A stretch of 64,000 nucleotides of DNA from Petaurus breviceps papuanus (lineage: Eukaryota > Chordata > Mammalia > Diprotodontia > Petauridae), in contig JAMXIF010000073.1 in the NCBI GenBank assembly GCA_028583685.1, positions 3,748,016-3,812,015 on the forward strand, in the 5' to 3' direction. The notes beneath the pieces were generated by a model that ran no database searches, was not told the DNA's origin, and saw only the letters and a program-made list of their open reading frames with translations. Within the stretch, counting starts at the first letter, position 1; each line of letters starts with the position of its first letter. Made by a program: the position numbers and the translations under genes. This document shows, piece by piece, positions 33,755 to 44,940 of this stretch.

Positions 33755-33885
33755 TGTTCATTCATTCTATGAATATTAACCATTACTTATATGCAGTGGA
33801 TAATGTCTGCTACTTGAAATAAAAGAGTAAATGATAAATGTTCTTTATCCACAAGGAACTACAATCTGTCATTTGTTAATTAAGA
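33755..33885 (-). mobile_element. L2 LINE 3' end, diverged
   Basis: ATTCATTCTATGAATATTAA, then TATCCACAAGGAACTACAAT, as in the reversed L2 end. Confidence 0.5.
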
Positions 33886-34029
33886 AATCATTTATAACCT
33901 CATATTTAAATGGCTAATGAAACATAACTTCTTTTTACCAAAGTTATGATGTAACATGATTTTTTAACATGTTCATTCAACACAGCCCGGAAAATAGCTT
34001 GATTTCAGTTTTTTCAACAGATTTCAGGG

Positions 34030-34260
34030 CATAAAATCATAGTAGTTAGAAGTAGATAAGGGTCCAGTCCTTCCTTCTACAGATGCAGAAACTGAGGTTC
34101 AATTGTGTGACTTGCCTACAGTTACACTGTTACAAGTAGTGGAGCTGGGATTTATGTTTTCAGTAGCATCATATATTCAATTCACTAAATATTTAAGTGT
34201 CTACAAAGTACTAGACACTGGAGATGCAAACAAAAAAGGAAAAGATCCTATTCTCAAGAT
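34030..34260 (-). mobile_element. MIR and L2 3' fragments
   Basis: MIR at 34030-34150 (TCTACAGATGCAGAAACTGA). Reversed L2 end at 34165-34260 (AAGTACTAGACACTGGAGAT, CTATTCTCAAGATG). Confidence 0.65.
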
Positions 34261-34261
34261 G

Positions 34262-34500
34262 TTCTCTTCATTTGTTTTCACTTGTATTCGACTCCAAACC
34301 CTGTTTGAGAGATACTAGAGTGGTTTGCCGTTTCCTTCTCCAGCTCATCTTACAGATGAGGAAACTGAGGCAAACAGGGACAAGAGATTCACCCAGGGTC
34401 ACACAGCTAGTAAGTGTCTGAAGCCAGATTTGAACCGAGGAAGATGAGACTTCCTTACTTCAGGCCCAGCACTCAGTCTGCTATGCCACCTAGTTACACT
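34262..34500 (-). mobile_element. MAR1-type SINE, full length
   Basis: TTTTCACTTGTATTCGACTC, TACTAGAGTGGTTTGCCGTT, CAGATGAGGAAACTGAGGCA to GCTATGCCACCTAGTTAC. It sits in the L2 end above. Confidence 0.92.
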
Positions 34501-34513
34501 GCCTTCAAGATAC

Positions 34514-34976
34514 TATATCGCCAAGGCAATATTCACAGCACCAGTGGTAACTACGAATTTGCCAGTGGAGTTCTGAATTGCAAGATATAACAGACTCCAT
34601 ATAGAAGACAGTTGCAAAACATTTATTCAAACACCAGAAAGCTGGACCCCAATACCAGAAAACCAAATCTATCATAGCAACAAAGAAGTTACTACATATT
34701 ATCAGTGCAGGAAGCAACACCATCCCAAAGCCTTCCTCCTGCTTGGGCCTTCCCACAAACAAATACTCTCAATTCTAGCTGTCTCCTTGCCTACATCTTC
34801 TCTCTCCCTCCATTCTGACTGCTCTGACCAACTTCCTATTCCACCTGTTCAGCAAACTTCTCCCATCACAGGCTCCAGTGATTATAGTGAGCCTATTAAG
34901 ATACAGAGAAGATCTTTAAATTTCCTTAAGCCTATTAAGGGGGAAGGAAGATCTTCAAATTACCATTACCATTACA
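34514..34976 (-). mobile_element. Solo LTR fossil, copy 2 of the 691-1148 family
   Basis: 463 bp with 5-bp TSD GATAC (34509-34513, 34977-34981). It aligns end to end with 691-1148 (shared ATATTCACAGCACCA-like start, GCAAAACATTTATTCA, AGGAAGATCTTCAAATT, CCATTACA-type end). AATAAA is on the minus strand. No internal region. Old solo LTR. Confidence 0.78.
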
Positions 34977-35279
34977 GATACTTAAATTTAAAAGGAGGAT
35001 GAGGCAGAAAATGTTTCCACATGTAAGTGTATATAAAATATTTCCAAGTTAGGGGATTAGGAGTGGTTTCTTTAGGTGGTGACCTTTCAGTTAATCTTTG
35101 AGGGAAGCCAATGACTAAGATTTGGAGATAAATTGGCAATAAAATTCCGCATGGAAGACATTGCTGGAATTACTTATAATTTACAAAACACTTTTATATA
35201 GGATAAATTTATTAAACTGTTGCATGGCAAATGATAATAACAATTATTATTATTATTTGCAATATTTCAATAATAATAA

Positions 35280-35420
35280 AAAAGTACTAGATTGAAGGTT
35301 AGGAGTCCTGGGCTCCCATCCTAGGTCTGCCTTTGTTACTGAAGCAAATCATTTCCTCTACCTGTCTCAGTTTTCTTCATCTGAAAAAAAGGAAGGAATT
35401 GGTCAGCATAGTGTCTAAAC
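35280..35420 (+). mobile_element. MIR-type SINE
   Basis: TTAGGAGTCCTGGGCTCCCA and CCTGTCTCAGTTTTCTTCAT. Confidence 0.7.
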
Positions 35421-35559
35421 AACATGAGTATTTGACTAAAAATATTAAATAGCAGCCCATCCTGTCTTTGGATTGTTTATCTTGTCTTTTCATTTCAAAG
35501 TTTTTATTCTGTGTTACTTATGAATTCAGAATGTTCGAATACTCTGAAATGTCATGAAA

Positions 35560-36460
35560 TCAGTTAGTCAGCTGGCATTTAAGTGCTTTATGTGTGCCAA
35601 GCACTATGTTAAGTGCTGGGCATCCCAAAAAGGACCTCACGTTCTAATGAAGACAGTATGCAACTGACTATGAACATGCAAGGTTTATACCATATAATTG
35701 GAAGGTAGTCTCAAAGGGAAGGCTTTGGGGTACATTGAAAGGACTGGACTGCAGTGGGGGCTTGCACTGAATCTTGAAGATTATCCAGAACAACTACGAG
35801 GCAGATGTGAAGAACAGGAATACTCCAGGCACGGGTGATTACCAGTGAAGAACCCGTCGGGAAGTGTCCTCTGTGTTGAATTGTAGATCGTGTGTAAAAA
35901 CACAAGGAAGAAGGGGATAGATTGCAAATTCAGTGCTGTACAGAGGATTTTTATAATTGGTTGGAAAGGCAATAGGAAGCCACTGGAGTTTGAATTAGGC
36001 TGAATGACACAGTCAGACTTGGGGAAATCACTTGGGCTGCTAAGATGGGCTGGAGTGGGAAGAGACTGGAAGATAACTAGAAGTGAGCTGGAGAAGATCT
36101 GCACAAGGAGGTGGCAGTAGTAGATGGTAGAAACAAGAAGACTTGACCAGAGATTAGATATGTGAGGTGAATGAGAATGAAAATGAAGGATGACTGGGCG
36201 GCTAGGTGGCGCAGTGAGTAAAGTGCCGGCCTCGGAGTCAGGAGGACCTGAGTTCGGTTCCCGCCTCAGACACTTAACACCCACACAAAAAAACTAGCTG
36301 TGTAACCTTGGGCAAGTTACTTAACCCCAATTGCCCTCCAAAAGGCAAAAAAAAAAAAAAAGAAAGAAAGAAAATGAAGGATGACACCTGGGTTGCAGGT
36401 CCTAGGTGACCAGGAAGGATGATGGCTCCCTTGACAGTACTTAGAAAGCTGGGAAAGATA
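35560..36460 (-). mobile_element. L2 LINE 3' half, interrupted by a WSINE
   Basis: Reverse complement of L2: TTAAGTGCTTTATGTGTGCC at the 3' end, then GGAAGCCACTGGAGTTTGAA and ATGACACAGTCAGACTTGGG of the ORF2 end. The 167-codon open frame on this strand spans L2 plus SINE and is not a gene. Confidence 0.82.
36195..36370 (+). mobile_element. WSINE1-like SINE, young-looking
   Basis: AAAATGAAGGATGAC is duplicated exactly at 36180-36194 and 36371-36385. Full body GGGCGGCTAGGTGGCGCAGT to CCCTCCAAAAGGC and A15. CpGs are retained. Confidence 0.97.
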
Positions 36461-36878
36461 AGTTAGTAAACCTACTTTTAGATTCTAGCCAGATTAGGTG
36501 ACTTATGTTTTGAACTAATCCAAGAATGCTTTATTTTATTTATGACATAATTATTAATTTGTGACATAATTTATAATAAAATATAATATTTACTATCATA
36601 TGATATTATAGTAAAATATAAAATTATGACATAATTTATTTTATTTATGACATAATGTGACTATAAAAGATTTCTGAATTTCGAAAGCATTAGTTATTTG
36701 CAGCATTTTGCTTAGTCTAATTTGAAATGCTGTGTGGTCTGCACATAAGAGTTAATTGATGTTTGTGGTTATATTTTTTTATGACTTAATTTATTATGTG
36801 TATTGACCTAGATCCCTGAGGTTTTTTTTCCTAAAATTCTTAAGATTATACCTCGTACTTGTGCCATACTTTAGAATA

Positions 36879-37390
36879 TCAGTTCTTAGAATGTTGGTCC
36901 TTAGACCCCAGGACTGGGGGTCCCTGAAGCTCGAGGGGTCTTGGAGGCCAAAACTGTTTTCATATTAATACTAAGATGTTATTGCCTGTTTAAATATCCC
37001 TCTGTTTTCCAACTAACATATCTCTGTGAGGCCTGATTTTCTTCGTGTACTTTAACCCAAAATGACATCACAAAGGGATTGAATTCAGAAGCAGATATAA
37101 GAATCCAGCTGTCTTCTGTTAAGCTAGACATTGAAGAAATTTGTAAAAATATGTGAAACTGCATTTCTTTTTAAGTTTTTTGTTTTGGAAAATTAGTCTT
37201 TTTTTTTAACAAAAATTGTATTCTATTAACACGTAATAGGTTTATTGTTATTTTTAAAAAAAATTCATAGACAACACTTTTGGTTTCTAACATCTATAGA
37301 TATAACCCACATAAACAAAAGCTCTTTGGAGGTTCCTCAATTTTTAAAAGTGTAAACATCCTGAAACCAAAAAGTTTGAGAGCTGCTGCC
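36879..37390 (+). mobile_element. Internally deleted hAT transposon with transposase C-terminal remnant
   Basis: Perfect 8-bp TSD TTAGAATA (36871-36878, 37391-37398) and hAT-like ends CAGTTCTTAGAATG / TTTGAGAGCTGCTG. Bases about 37010-37155 read as a decayed hAT dimerisation domain: LTYLCEA, then GLNSEADIRIQLSS and DIEEICKN, as in Charlie/ZBED-related transposases. The 5' coding part is deleted. A short relative is at 43264-43486. Confidence 0.85.
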
Positions 37391-37398
37391 TTAGAATA

Positions 37399-38105
37399 AC
37401 AGGCAACTTTGAGAAACTTTGTTATTTTATAGTCATAGCAGTTATATGAAGGAGGCAACTTTAAGGATGTTGTCCATATTCTACTATTGAAAAATCTGAG
37501 ACTTCAAAGCAATACATAGATAATAGTAGTAGTGATATTGGGATTAGAACCCACTTTGTCAGACTCCACGTCATTTCTTTCCTCCACAGCTGACTCCCTC
37601 CCAGGAAGAAGACAATAGATTCTCTTTTTTAGGGTAGCACAATATTACTGAACAATAATGTGAAGGCCTTATCAGATCCTTTCCCCCAGACCAAAATAAG
37701 TGATTATAGGTTGATTACCAAAAAAGAAGCAGTGTATTTTCTGGTAGTCTTTTTTTTTTCTCCAGTAATTTCTATTTTTAGGGTCTAAGCTGAAAGCAGA
37801 TTCAGTCAGATGATCTGAGAAAGAAAAATAATGTAACATATGGTTGAAATAATTTTCCCTGTTTTTAATTTCTGCTGAATAATAGATTTGATATAATAGC
37901 TATTTTAAAAAATTATATTCTACCATGAGGTAGACAAATAATAAACAATGTGCCTTTTAATTTGCCCATGCAAGTAGCTGAGAAAATTGTATCTATTTCG
38001 CTAAAACACAGTAACAAATAACTCAGTAGGATCAAACTTAGAGCCAAATTAATTGAAATGACATTTAAATCTCACTGTTTTGTTCAAAAAGTATATTATT
38101 ATTAT
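37399..38105. other. Intronic sequence, no recognised feature
   Basis: AT-rich unique sequence. Confidence 0.4.
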
Positions 38106-38121
38106 TTGATATAAACTTCTT

Positions 38122-38243
38122 TTTTTTAACTTTTTATTTTATTTATTTATTTATTTTAGTTTATAGGATTCAATTCCACAATTCCTTCAGTTTCACATTT
38201 TGTCCCCTCCCTCCCCTCCCCCCCATGGCGGCATATAGTCAAG
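38122..38243 (-). mobile_element. Short retroposed L1-like 3' tail
   Basis: TTGATATAAACTTCTT (16 bp) is exactly duplicated at 38106-38121 and 38244-38259. On the minus strand the insert is G-rich (GGGGGGAGGGGAGGGAGGGG), then GAAACTGAAGGAATTGTGG and an (AAAT)n/poly(A) tail, as in L1 3'UTRs. Severely 5'-truncated. Confidence 0.85.
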
Positions 38244-38259
38244 TTGATATAAACTTCTT

Positions 38260-38867
38260 ATGTATTCAAATAAAATCTCGCTTTTAATGTTATATGATAG
38301 GTTTTAAAGGCCCTTAAAATTTATACTTAAAATGTGAAATATGTCAAATGTGATTTTTAAAAATTAGCTCATTTTCTTCAGGGAAAGATGAAAAAATATA
38401 TACAGTTCACTTGGTCATCTCTTTATTGAGAGACAGAAAGAAATTTCTGATTTGTCTATTTCAAAATAGCTTAAACATTGTAAAATAATTAGTTTTAAGC
38501 AGGAACTTTCAAATCTGGAATTCATTAAGTTTTTGACAAATATTTTGGATTGATATTTTTGAAAAAAAGTCAATATAATTGTTTTCTATGTGATGCTATG
38601 TATTTTTATTTTATAAATTTAAAAACATTATTCTGAAAAGGGATCCTTCAGCTTTATCAAAGGGATATGACCACAAAAGGAGGTAAAGAATTCTGATCTA
38701 AAGAAAGGAAACATTTTTATCTGTGGAAGAAAACTTAAAACCCAAATAATCACTTTATTAGTTTCTGATGAATCAAGGCTTGTAAGTGATTTCTACCAAC
38801 CTTTTCCCACTTGTATGAACTTTATCAGCAAAATGTTTTAGAAGGCCAGCATAATCCTTGATATATA
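38260..38867. other. Intronic sequence, no recognised feature
   Basis: AT-rich unique sequence. Confidence 0.4.
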
Positions 38868-39291
38868 CCGTGTTTCCCCGATAATAAGACACTGTCTTAT
38901 TTTTTTTTTTTTGGACAGAAAAACACCAGAGGGCTTATTTTCAGGGGAGGGCTTATTTTAATGAACATTGACAGCAATTTTAATAAACAGGTAAATGTGA
39001 ACAAAAAAATGTACCTTTATTCAATAAGCAAATCACTGGGGAAGAACAGGATGACGCGCTCACTGCTGCAGCTCTGATTGGATGCAGCTCGGAGCGCGGC
39101 GTGCGTTTCACGGGGTGGGGACAGTGCATACAGAGGGTACTGTAATGTATCGTGTAGCGCAGGGGATCACCTTCACTACAGTAGCAATCTCAATAGGGCT
39201 TATTTTCCGGGGAGGGCTTATTTTAGAGGAATCTTACACAGTAAGGGGAGGGCTTATTTTCAGGATAGGTCTTATTATCGGGGAAACACGG
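38868..39291. mobile_element. Non-autonomous Tc1/mariner-like DNA element
   Basis: 424 bp with perfect inverted ends CCGTGTTTCCCCGATAATAA and TA on both sides (38866-38867, 39292-39293). GGGCTTATTTTC-type subrepeats lie inside each end. The GC- and CpG-rich core (about 39050-39120) contrasts with the host intron. No transposase. TA duplication favours Tc1/mariner over hAT. The good CpG content and matching ends suggest a fairly recent insertion. Confidence 0.85.
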
Positions 39292-39607
39292 TATTATTTT
39301 TGTTGATGGGATAAGACTCAGAGACATCATTGTTCATTCATGCTCAGTTCTTTCCTAGAACTTTAGAATAGATCCTGTTGATAGTGATTAGGGAACTGAC
39401 AAAAATTGAGCAAGACATAGTGGCCATCATCTATTTTGATTTATGAATTTTTTCAGATAGGTTATCTCAAGGATTTATTGACACAGGTATTGTAGAAATC
39501 TCTATTCTTTGGCAATATATTAAATTAAATCCATTGTTTTATTAGCAGTGTGTATATATTAATGGAAACAAAAAAAAAGAAAAGTATGTTAGAGCAACTT
39601 AAATTTT

Positions 39608-39760
39608 TTTTTTTGAGGGGGGAAGGCAGGGCAGTTGAAGTTAAAGTGACTTGCCCAAGGTCACACAGCTAGCAAGTGTCAAGTGTCCGAGGCCAGATTT
39701 GAACTCAGGTCTTCCTGACTCCAGGGCCGGAGCTCTATTCACTGTGCCATGTAGCTTCCC
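39608..39760 (-). mobile_element. WSINE1-like SINE
   Basis: CAACTTAAATTTT duplicated at 39595-39607 and 39761-39773. GGGGGAAGGCAGGGCAGTTG to TGCCATGTAGCTTCCC. Confidence 0.95.
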
Positions 39761-39864
39761 CAACTTAAATTTTAAAAAATTAGCTACTTTGCCTATAATC
39801 CTAGATGACAAATATATTCCATTTATTTTAATTTTATTTCATTTATTATATTTCATTCATTTCT

Positions 39865-39990
39865 TAGAATCAGAAGAGAAAGGTTTGAATTCCTGTTTCA
39901 CCATTTATTGTATGACCATGGTGAAGCCATTTAGCTTCTCCAAGTCTGTTTCCTAAGTTGTAAAATGGAGATAATAATTTTGCATTTAAT
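39865..39990 (+). mobile_element. MIR-type SINE fragment
   Basis: TTGAATTCCTGTTTCACCAT and TAAGTTGTAAAATGGAGATA. Confidence 0.65.
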
Positions 39991-40295
39991 TATAATTTTA
40001 GCTTGTCTTTCAGCAACCACTGCTCAGGATAAAGAAGTCAAGAAAGTCTATGAAGAGCTGAGCAAAACTTTTTAAACAAAATCACTATACTTTGATAATC
40101 AGTGACTTCCTTGGGAAAGTGGTCCTAAAGGAGAGTGGAAAATGTTTTTGAAAATGCAGATCAGGATTAAAAAATGGGAGGACAAAGGCTTGTAGTATTA
40201 GGCATCTCTGTCATGAAAGATGATGAAAGATTACAAGTCTTCAAAAGTGGTGAAAAAAAGGTAGAGTGAAAAGATAACCTTTAAAGAGTTTTCAG

Positions 40296-40336
40296 CATAA
40301 CCCTAACCCTAACTGCTAATCTTAACTTTAACCTTA
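40296..40336. repeat. Short telomere-like (CCCTAA) patch
   Basis: ATAACCCTAACCCTAACTGC followed by degenerate TTAACTTTAACCTTAA. It abuts the MITE half at 40325. Confidence 0.6.
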
Positions 40337-40440
40337 ATTAAAAGGATTTGTTCTATAAACTTGGACTCGGTCAAAAGATCGCACCCAAGGACCTAGAAAG
40401 CCACAGGCGGCCTTGAGGCTATAAATTCTCCATCCCTGGT
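40325..40440. mobile_element. Right half of the palindromic hAT MITE
   Basis: AAAAGGATTTGTTCTATAAA, CTTGGACTCGGTCAAAAGAT and CATCCCTGG match the right arm of 31520-31714. Confidence 0.75.
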
Positions 40441-41111
40441 TTAGACTAAGATTCCACTAGATTACACCCAGAGCACTTTTGGATGAAACTGAGGACAGCA
40501 ATCAGATGTGAAATGAAGAGATCCACTAGCATTTTTACTGCGATCTATTTTTGTAGATAATAGTGGGGCCACCATTTTGGGAGTCTGCTGCCTCAGCCAC
40601 CCAGAGTACTATGTGAGGAAACAGCAATAGTGATTTAGGAAAATAAGTTGGAAAGAGTGGCTCGACCAGAATATTTTAATACACACAAATATATATACTG
40701 AAGAAATGTATTAGAAGTAGTACAATTTTTTAAGGTACTCAAGGAAAACTTTTCTGGTTATTTCTACTCTTTCAAGGAAGTTTCTCAGATAATGGAAAAC
40801 CTCTTATATTGTTCAAAACAATAACCAAAAAAAAAAGAGACAATGAGAAAACATAGGCAACAACCAACCCATTTGCATGCTTGGTTTTCTTTGTAAAGTC
40901 TTGATGAGAATGTTCTATTCCTAAATTGAGACTCTTAGATTAAAATATGAAAGAAGAACACAGATTTTTTTGTTGACTTTCTTTTATTTCATAGTCTACA
41001 AAAACACTGTGTTCTTTAAAAGAACACTATGTCTTTGCAGACACAACTTACCAAGAGATGTAGAAAATATATTTTAATATCTTGATTTTAATTAAAAAAC
41101 ATACAAACCAC
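40441..41111. other. Intronic sequence, no recognised feature
   Basis: Unique sequence. Confidence 0.4.
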
Positions 41112-41360
41112 GAGAGGCAATGTGGCATGCTAGAAAGAGGACTGGACTTGCAGTCTGAAGAGACCTAAATCTACTTCTTAATATACTTAACTATCGGAAT
41201 GACGGTGGGCAAGTCACAAAGTATCTCTGAATCTGAATTTTCTCATCTGTAGCTGGTGACTATAATAGCTGTAGACATGATTTCATAGAATTGCCGTGAA
41301 TTAGAAGCTGCTTTAAAAACCCTGCAGCTCTTGGTAATTGTGAGCTATTATTATCATGAA
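41112..41360 (+). mobile_element. MIR-type SINE, full length
   Basis: GAGGCAATGTGGCATGCTAG, GTGGGCAAGTCACAAAGTAT, TTGTGAGCTATTATTATCA. Confidence 0.8.
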
Positions 41361-41571
41361 TCAGTGGAACAAAATACTTATTTTGAAGGCTCTTCTTAAG
41401 TAAAATGTCTCCTGTACACATTCAGATTACTCGAGATAAACAGATTTGACTATAGAAATGAATTTGCATTGGTGTTCCACTGAATATTTTGTAAACAGAT
41501 GTTTACCTACATTGTTTCCCATCATGGGAATGACCTGCTTATTGCAGAGCCCAAACAAAAGGGTCTCCAAA

Positions 41572-41802
41572 TGTGTCTGAGCCTGGGATTCGATCTCCAG
41601 GTCATCCCAACACTGGAGCCAGTGCTCTTACTTGCTGAGCCACCTGGCGACCCCTAAGCAATTGGGGTTAAGTAACTTGCTCAAGGTTACATGGCCAGGT
41701 GTTTCTGGGTGGGTGCTAAGTGTCCGAGCCCGGGATTCGATCTCCAGGTCTTCTCAACACTGGAGCTGGTGCTCTTACTCGCTGTGCTACCTGGCCGCCC
41801 CT
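41572..41802 (-). mobile_element. Dimeric WSINE1-like SINE, locus 2
   Basis: Partial monomer 41572-41655 joins a full monomer 41656-41802 at ACCCCT|AAGCAATTGG, the same junction as 28560/28561. The 5' monomer again carries ACATGGCCAGGTGTTTCTGG. The poly(A) half of the 3' monomer is missing, and no clear TSD is seen. Confidence 0.88.
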
Positions 41803-43263
41803 AATTCTATGAGTCTTAAAACACTAGAATTTCTCCAGTGAAGTCCATAGCTATTTAAAGAAATTTATATAATTTATATATGTGTGTATGTATACACACA
41901 CATAAGGGGAAAAATCCTGGAAACCTAGAAAAACAAAAGGAGTTAGATGGGGGAATATAGATAGGAAAGGGCAGTGTCATCCTGATCCCATTTTCTTTGA
42001 CTTGTTTTCCCTTATTAATTCACTACTAAGAGGATAATTTCTGTTTACTTTCATCTACATACTTGTTTGTATAACATGATTTCGCAAAATAATTTTTACT
42101 TCTTGTTATAATGATATTTTAAACAGAGTAGGCCAGATACAATTCTCCAGCAATTTTCTGCTTTCATGGATAGGATGTTGGATTGTTTTCGGAATCAAAT
42201 CTGGACTTCTGTCATACATTTATTGCATTGATTCATAGAAAATCAGGAGACTGTTTCATGGGGGAAATTATTTTCCAAATTATGTTCTTGTAGTTGAATC
42301 ATAGTATTTATAATTAATAGTACTGTGATAGAAAGTTACCAAATGGTATTTCAGTTTCTAGTAGGACGTGTAAGCCTTTGCCAGCTCTCAACAAAATAAG
42401 TAGGTATCTAAACAGTACTTGTATGCCTAACAATATAAGTTAAAATCTACACTGAACATATGGGAATTGTTTGTTGATACAGAGACTGACATCTTGTACC
42501 TTAGTGCAGGGGTATAATTTTAAAATATTTCTGAATATACAGGAAGAAAATACAGTATTTTAGAAAGAAAAAAAATATATAAATTATGCCTTTACTTGTG
42601 ACTCTTTACAAAAGTGATTCTAATGAATATGTGCCCAAAATTGATGCTTGAATAAATGTCTCTATTTTGACATTTTTCCTTTTTATTGCTAAAAGTCTTT
42701 TTTTTTTTAAATCACATGGAAATTTCAGAAGATGAGAAATTTTTTTTCCTTATTCCCTTAGGTTGTCTTCCCTTTCTTTGTCTACCGCATTTCTCATTTA
42801 CTGTAAGCTGATTTTTGGTGTGAAATGGCAGATTTATTATTTACATACATATAAAAAACATCACTTTCATGTAAATATGTTAATTGTTATAGTTAATAAT
42901 CTTCATCCTATCCTCTACTGAAATCCTACTTTCTTGACTCATTGTTTTGTGGAAGTTAATCTTGGGTTCTCCCAGGTTGTACCAGTAGAACTCAAGTTTC
43001 CCACTGGTCCTGCCAAAACTGGAAAGAATTTGGGATTGAACCCTGCAGTGAACAATGTGTCTCTCATCTTAAGGACCAGCCAACCAAAGCTGTAAGAAGT
43101 GCGTTCATTAGCCTCTCCATAGATGAGTTTTTCAGCCACAACTCCAGAAAACTCAACTGAGATTTAAAGGGATTGAGATCTGAGTGAATCAAGTACCCTT
43201 GCTGGTAAAATCATCATTCATCCTTAAAAGTTTTTTATTATACAAATAATGTATCTTATAGAG
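41803..43263. other. Unique intronic block
   Basis: Small TG/CA simple repeat at about 41877-41903. Otherwise nothing is recognised. Confidence 0.4.
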
Positions 43264-43486
43264 CATTGCTTCTCAAAGTATGGTCCAGGGACTCTGGGGG
43301 TACCTGACACAGTTTTTAAGCGATCCAAGAGGTCAAAATTATTTTCATAATAATACAGAGACATTTTCATTTCTAACATGATAAATGCTAATAGCTATAA
43401 TCCATGTAAACAAAGTTCTTTGGTATCCTCGGTAACTTTCAAAAGGTTGAAGGAATTCCAAGAACAAAAATTTTAAGAACCACCAG
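43264..43486 (+). mobile_element. Short hAT MITE related to 36879-37390
   Basis: CATTGCTTCTCAAAGTATGG at the left, GAGGTCAAAATTATTTTCAT, CATGTAAACAAAGTTCTTTG, and TTTTAAGAACCACCAG at the right. The central transposase part is absent. Confidence 0.8.
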
Positions 43487-43955
43487 CCTAGAGGAGCAAA
43501 GGAGTTAAATAAGTTAAACTGTTCTGGAATTGTCCAATATTATTATAAGTATATGAATCTTAAACATGCATACTCATATACTAATACGTGTGCATAAATG
43601 AGTAAACTAGGAACACGGGTTCCTAGTTTACATTTAATTTTTAACATTTTATAGACCACATTAAATCAATACTGCCTACTTGGGATAAGTATTCATTAGG
43701 AAGATGTCAGTGACCTTTTAGCCATATGAATTGGTTCTTCATGTTTCTAACCAGTAAAACTCCATATAGTGGTGATAGGAAAATGGGACGTGCATGGAAT
43801 GGAGGCATCCAACCCTTTCACCTTTCTCCTAAACTAGTTATGTCTTGGTCTTGTCCCACTAATCTGTATTACTCAGACTTTGAAGTAAACTAAAAGTTCT
43901 TAGATGGGGCTGGGCAGGGGCTGGGCCATTATCACAATCATCATAGTTCACCAAC

Positions 43956-44199
43956 TTGTTCAATTGTTTCAGTTCCGTCTGACTCTTTGTGACCCCATTT
44001 TAGGGTCTTCTTGGCAAAGATACTGGAGTGATTTGCTTCTCTAGCTCATTTTACAGATGAGGAAACTGAAGCAAATAGAGTCAAAACACTTGCACAGCCT
44101 CATGCAGCTAATAAGTGTCTCAGGCCAGATTTGACCTCAGGAAGATGAGTCTTCCTGATTAAGCCCCAAGCTCTATCCATTGTGCCAGCTGGCTGGCCT
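43956..44199 (-). mobile_element. MAR1-type SINE
   Basis: TTGTTTCAGTTCCGTCTGAC, GATACTGGAGTGATTTGCTT, CATTGTGCCAGCTGGC. Confidence 0.92.
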
Positions 44200-44254
44200 A
44201 CTTCACCAGCTAGTTTGTGGTCGTTCACACCCTTCTACCTCTAAATAGAAAGCA

Positions 44255-44940
44255 GAGTTTAATAGCCGAGTAACCTTGGGAAAGTCAACTTCTCTGAGCC
44301 TTACCTGTAAAATGATGCCAATGAATACTTGCCCTGCCTAGTTTTCATTGCTACCTTATATATCAAAGAATGTATGTAAAAGGGCCTTTAAAAGTAGAAT
44401 GTGTCATTAAGATTTAAGGTAGTGTTATTATCTGAGTAATAATTATGCTATGCTTTCTAGCACAGAATCAAACTTTGTGAAACAAATGATGAGATGATTA
44501 CTTGTACTGAAGGATTACTTTATAAAAATCTTCAGAGTTTTTCACACTTTCTGTGATTTTTTTTTTAGATTCCTGTTGATTGTGATTGGATTTTAGCAAG
44601 TTTTTCTCTATACTTTGTATGATAGGAATGCATCTTTTGTATATAAAGTGATATAGTAGCATTTCAGAAATAGGTTCCAAAGTAGATGAAGATTTTGTCC
44701 ACATCTCCACTTTCTGTACCTTCCCTCTTCAAATATTTCTTAGTATTTTAATCGGTGATTTGCTTGTTTATCACTGTTCCCTAGCAGAAAGGTATAATTA
44801 AAAGAGCACCAGGGTTTTAGATTGTTCTGCTAATAACTCAGTTGCATGAGTGGGGCAGGGCTCTCACTGTTCCCTTTTTTTGTAAAATGAAGGGAAGGAT
44901 AGGCAAAATGATCTCTAACATTCAGTAATCCTTAGGCTAA
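44255..44940 (+). mobile_element. Two diverged MIR fragments
   Basis: 44255-44420 (GAGTAACCTTGGGAAAGTCA) and about 44790-44940 (GTAAAATGAAGGGAAGGATA). Unique sequence lies between. Confidence 0.55.

Noticed and set aside
35781-36284. 167-codon open frame on the minus strand
   Set aside because: Covers antisense L2 and part of a WSINE; not a conserved protein.
39078-39314. Two overlapping frames of about 75 codons
   Set aside because: They lie inside the Tc1/mariner-like element and repeat its GGGCTTATTTT modules; not a transposase.
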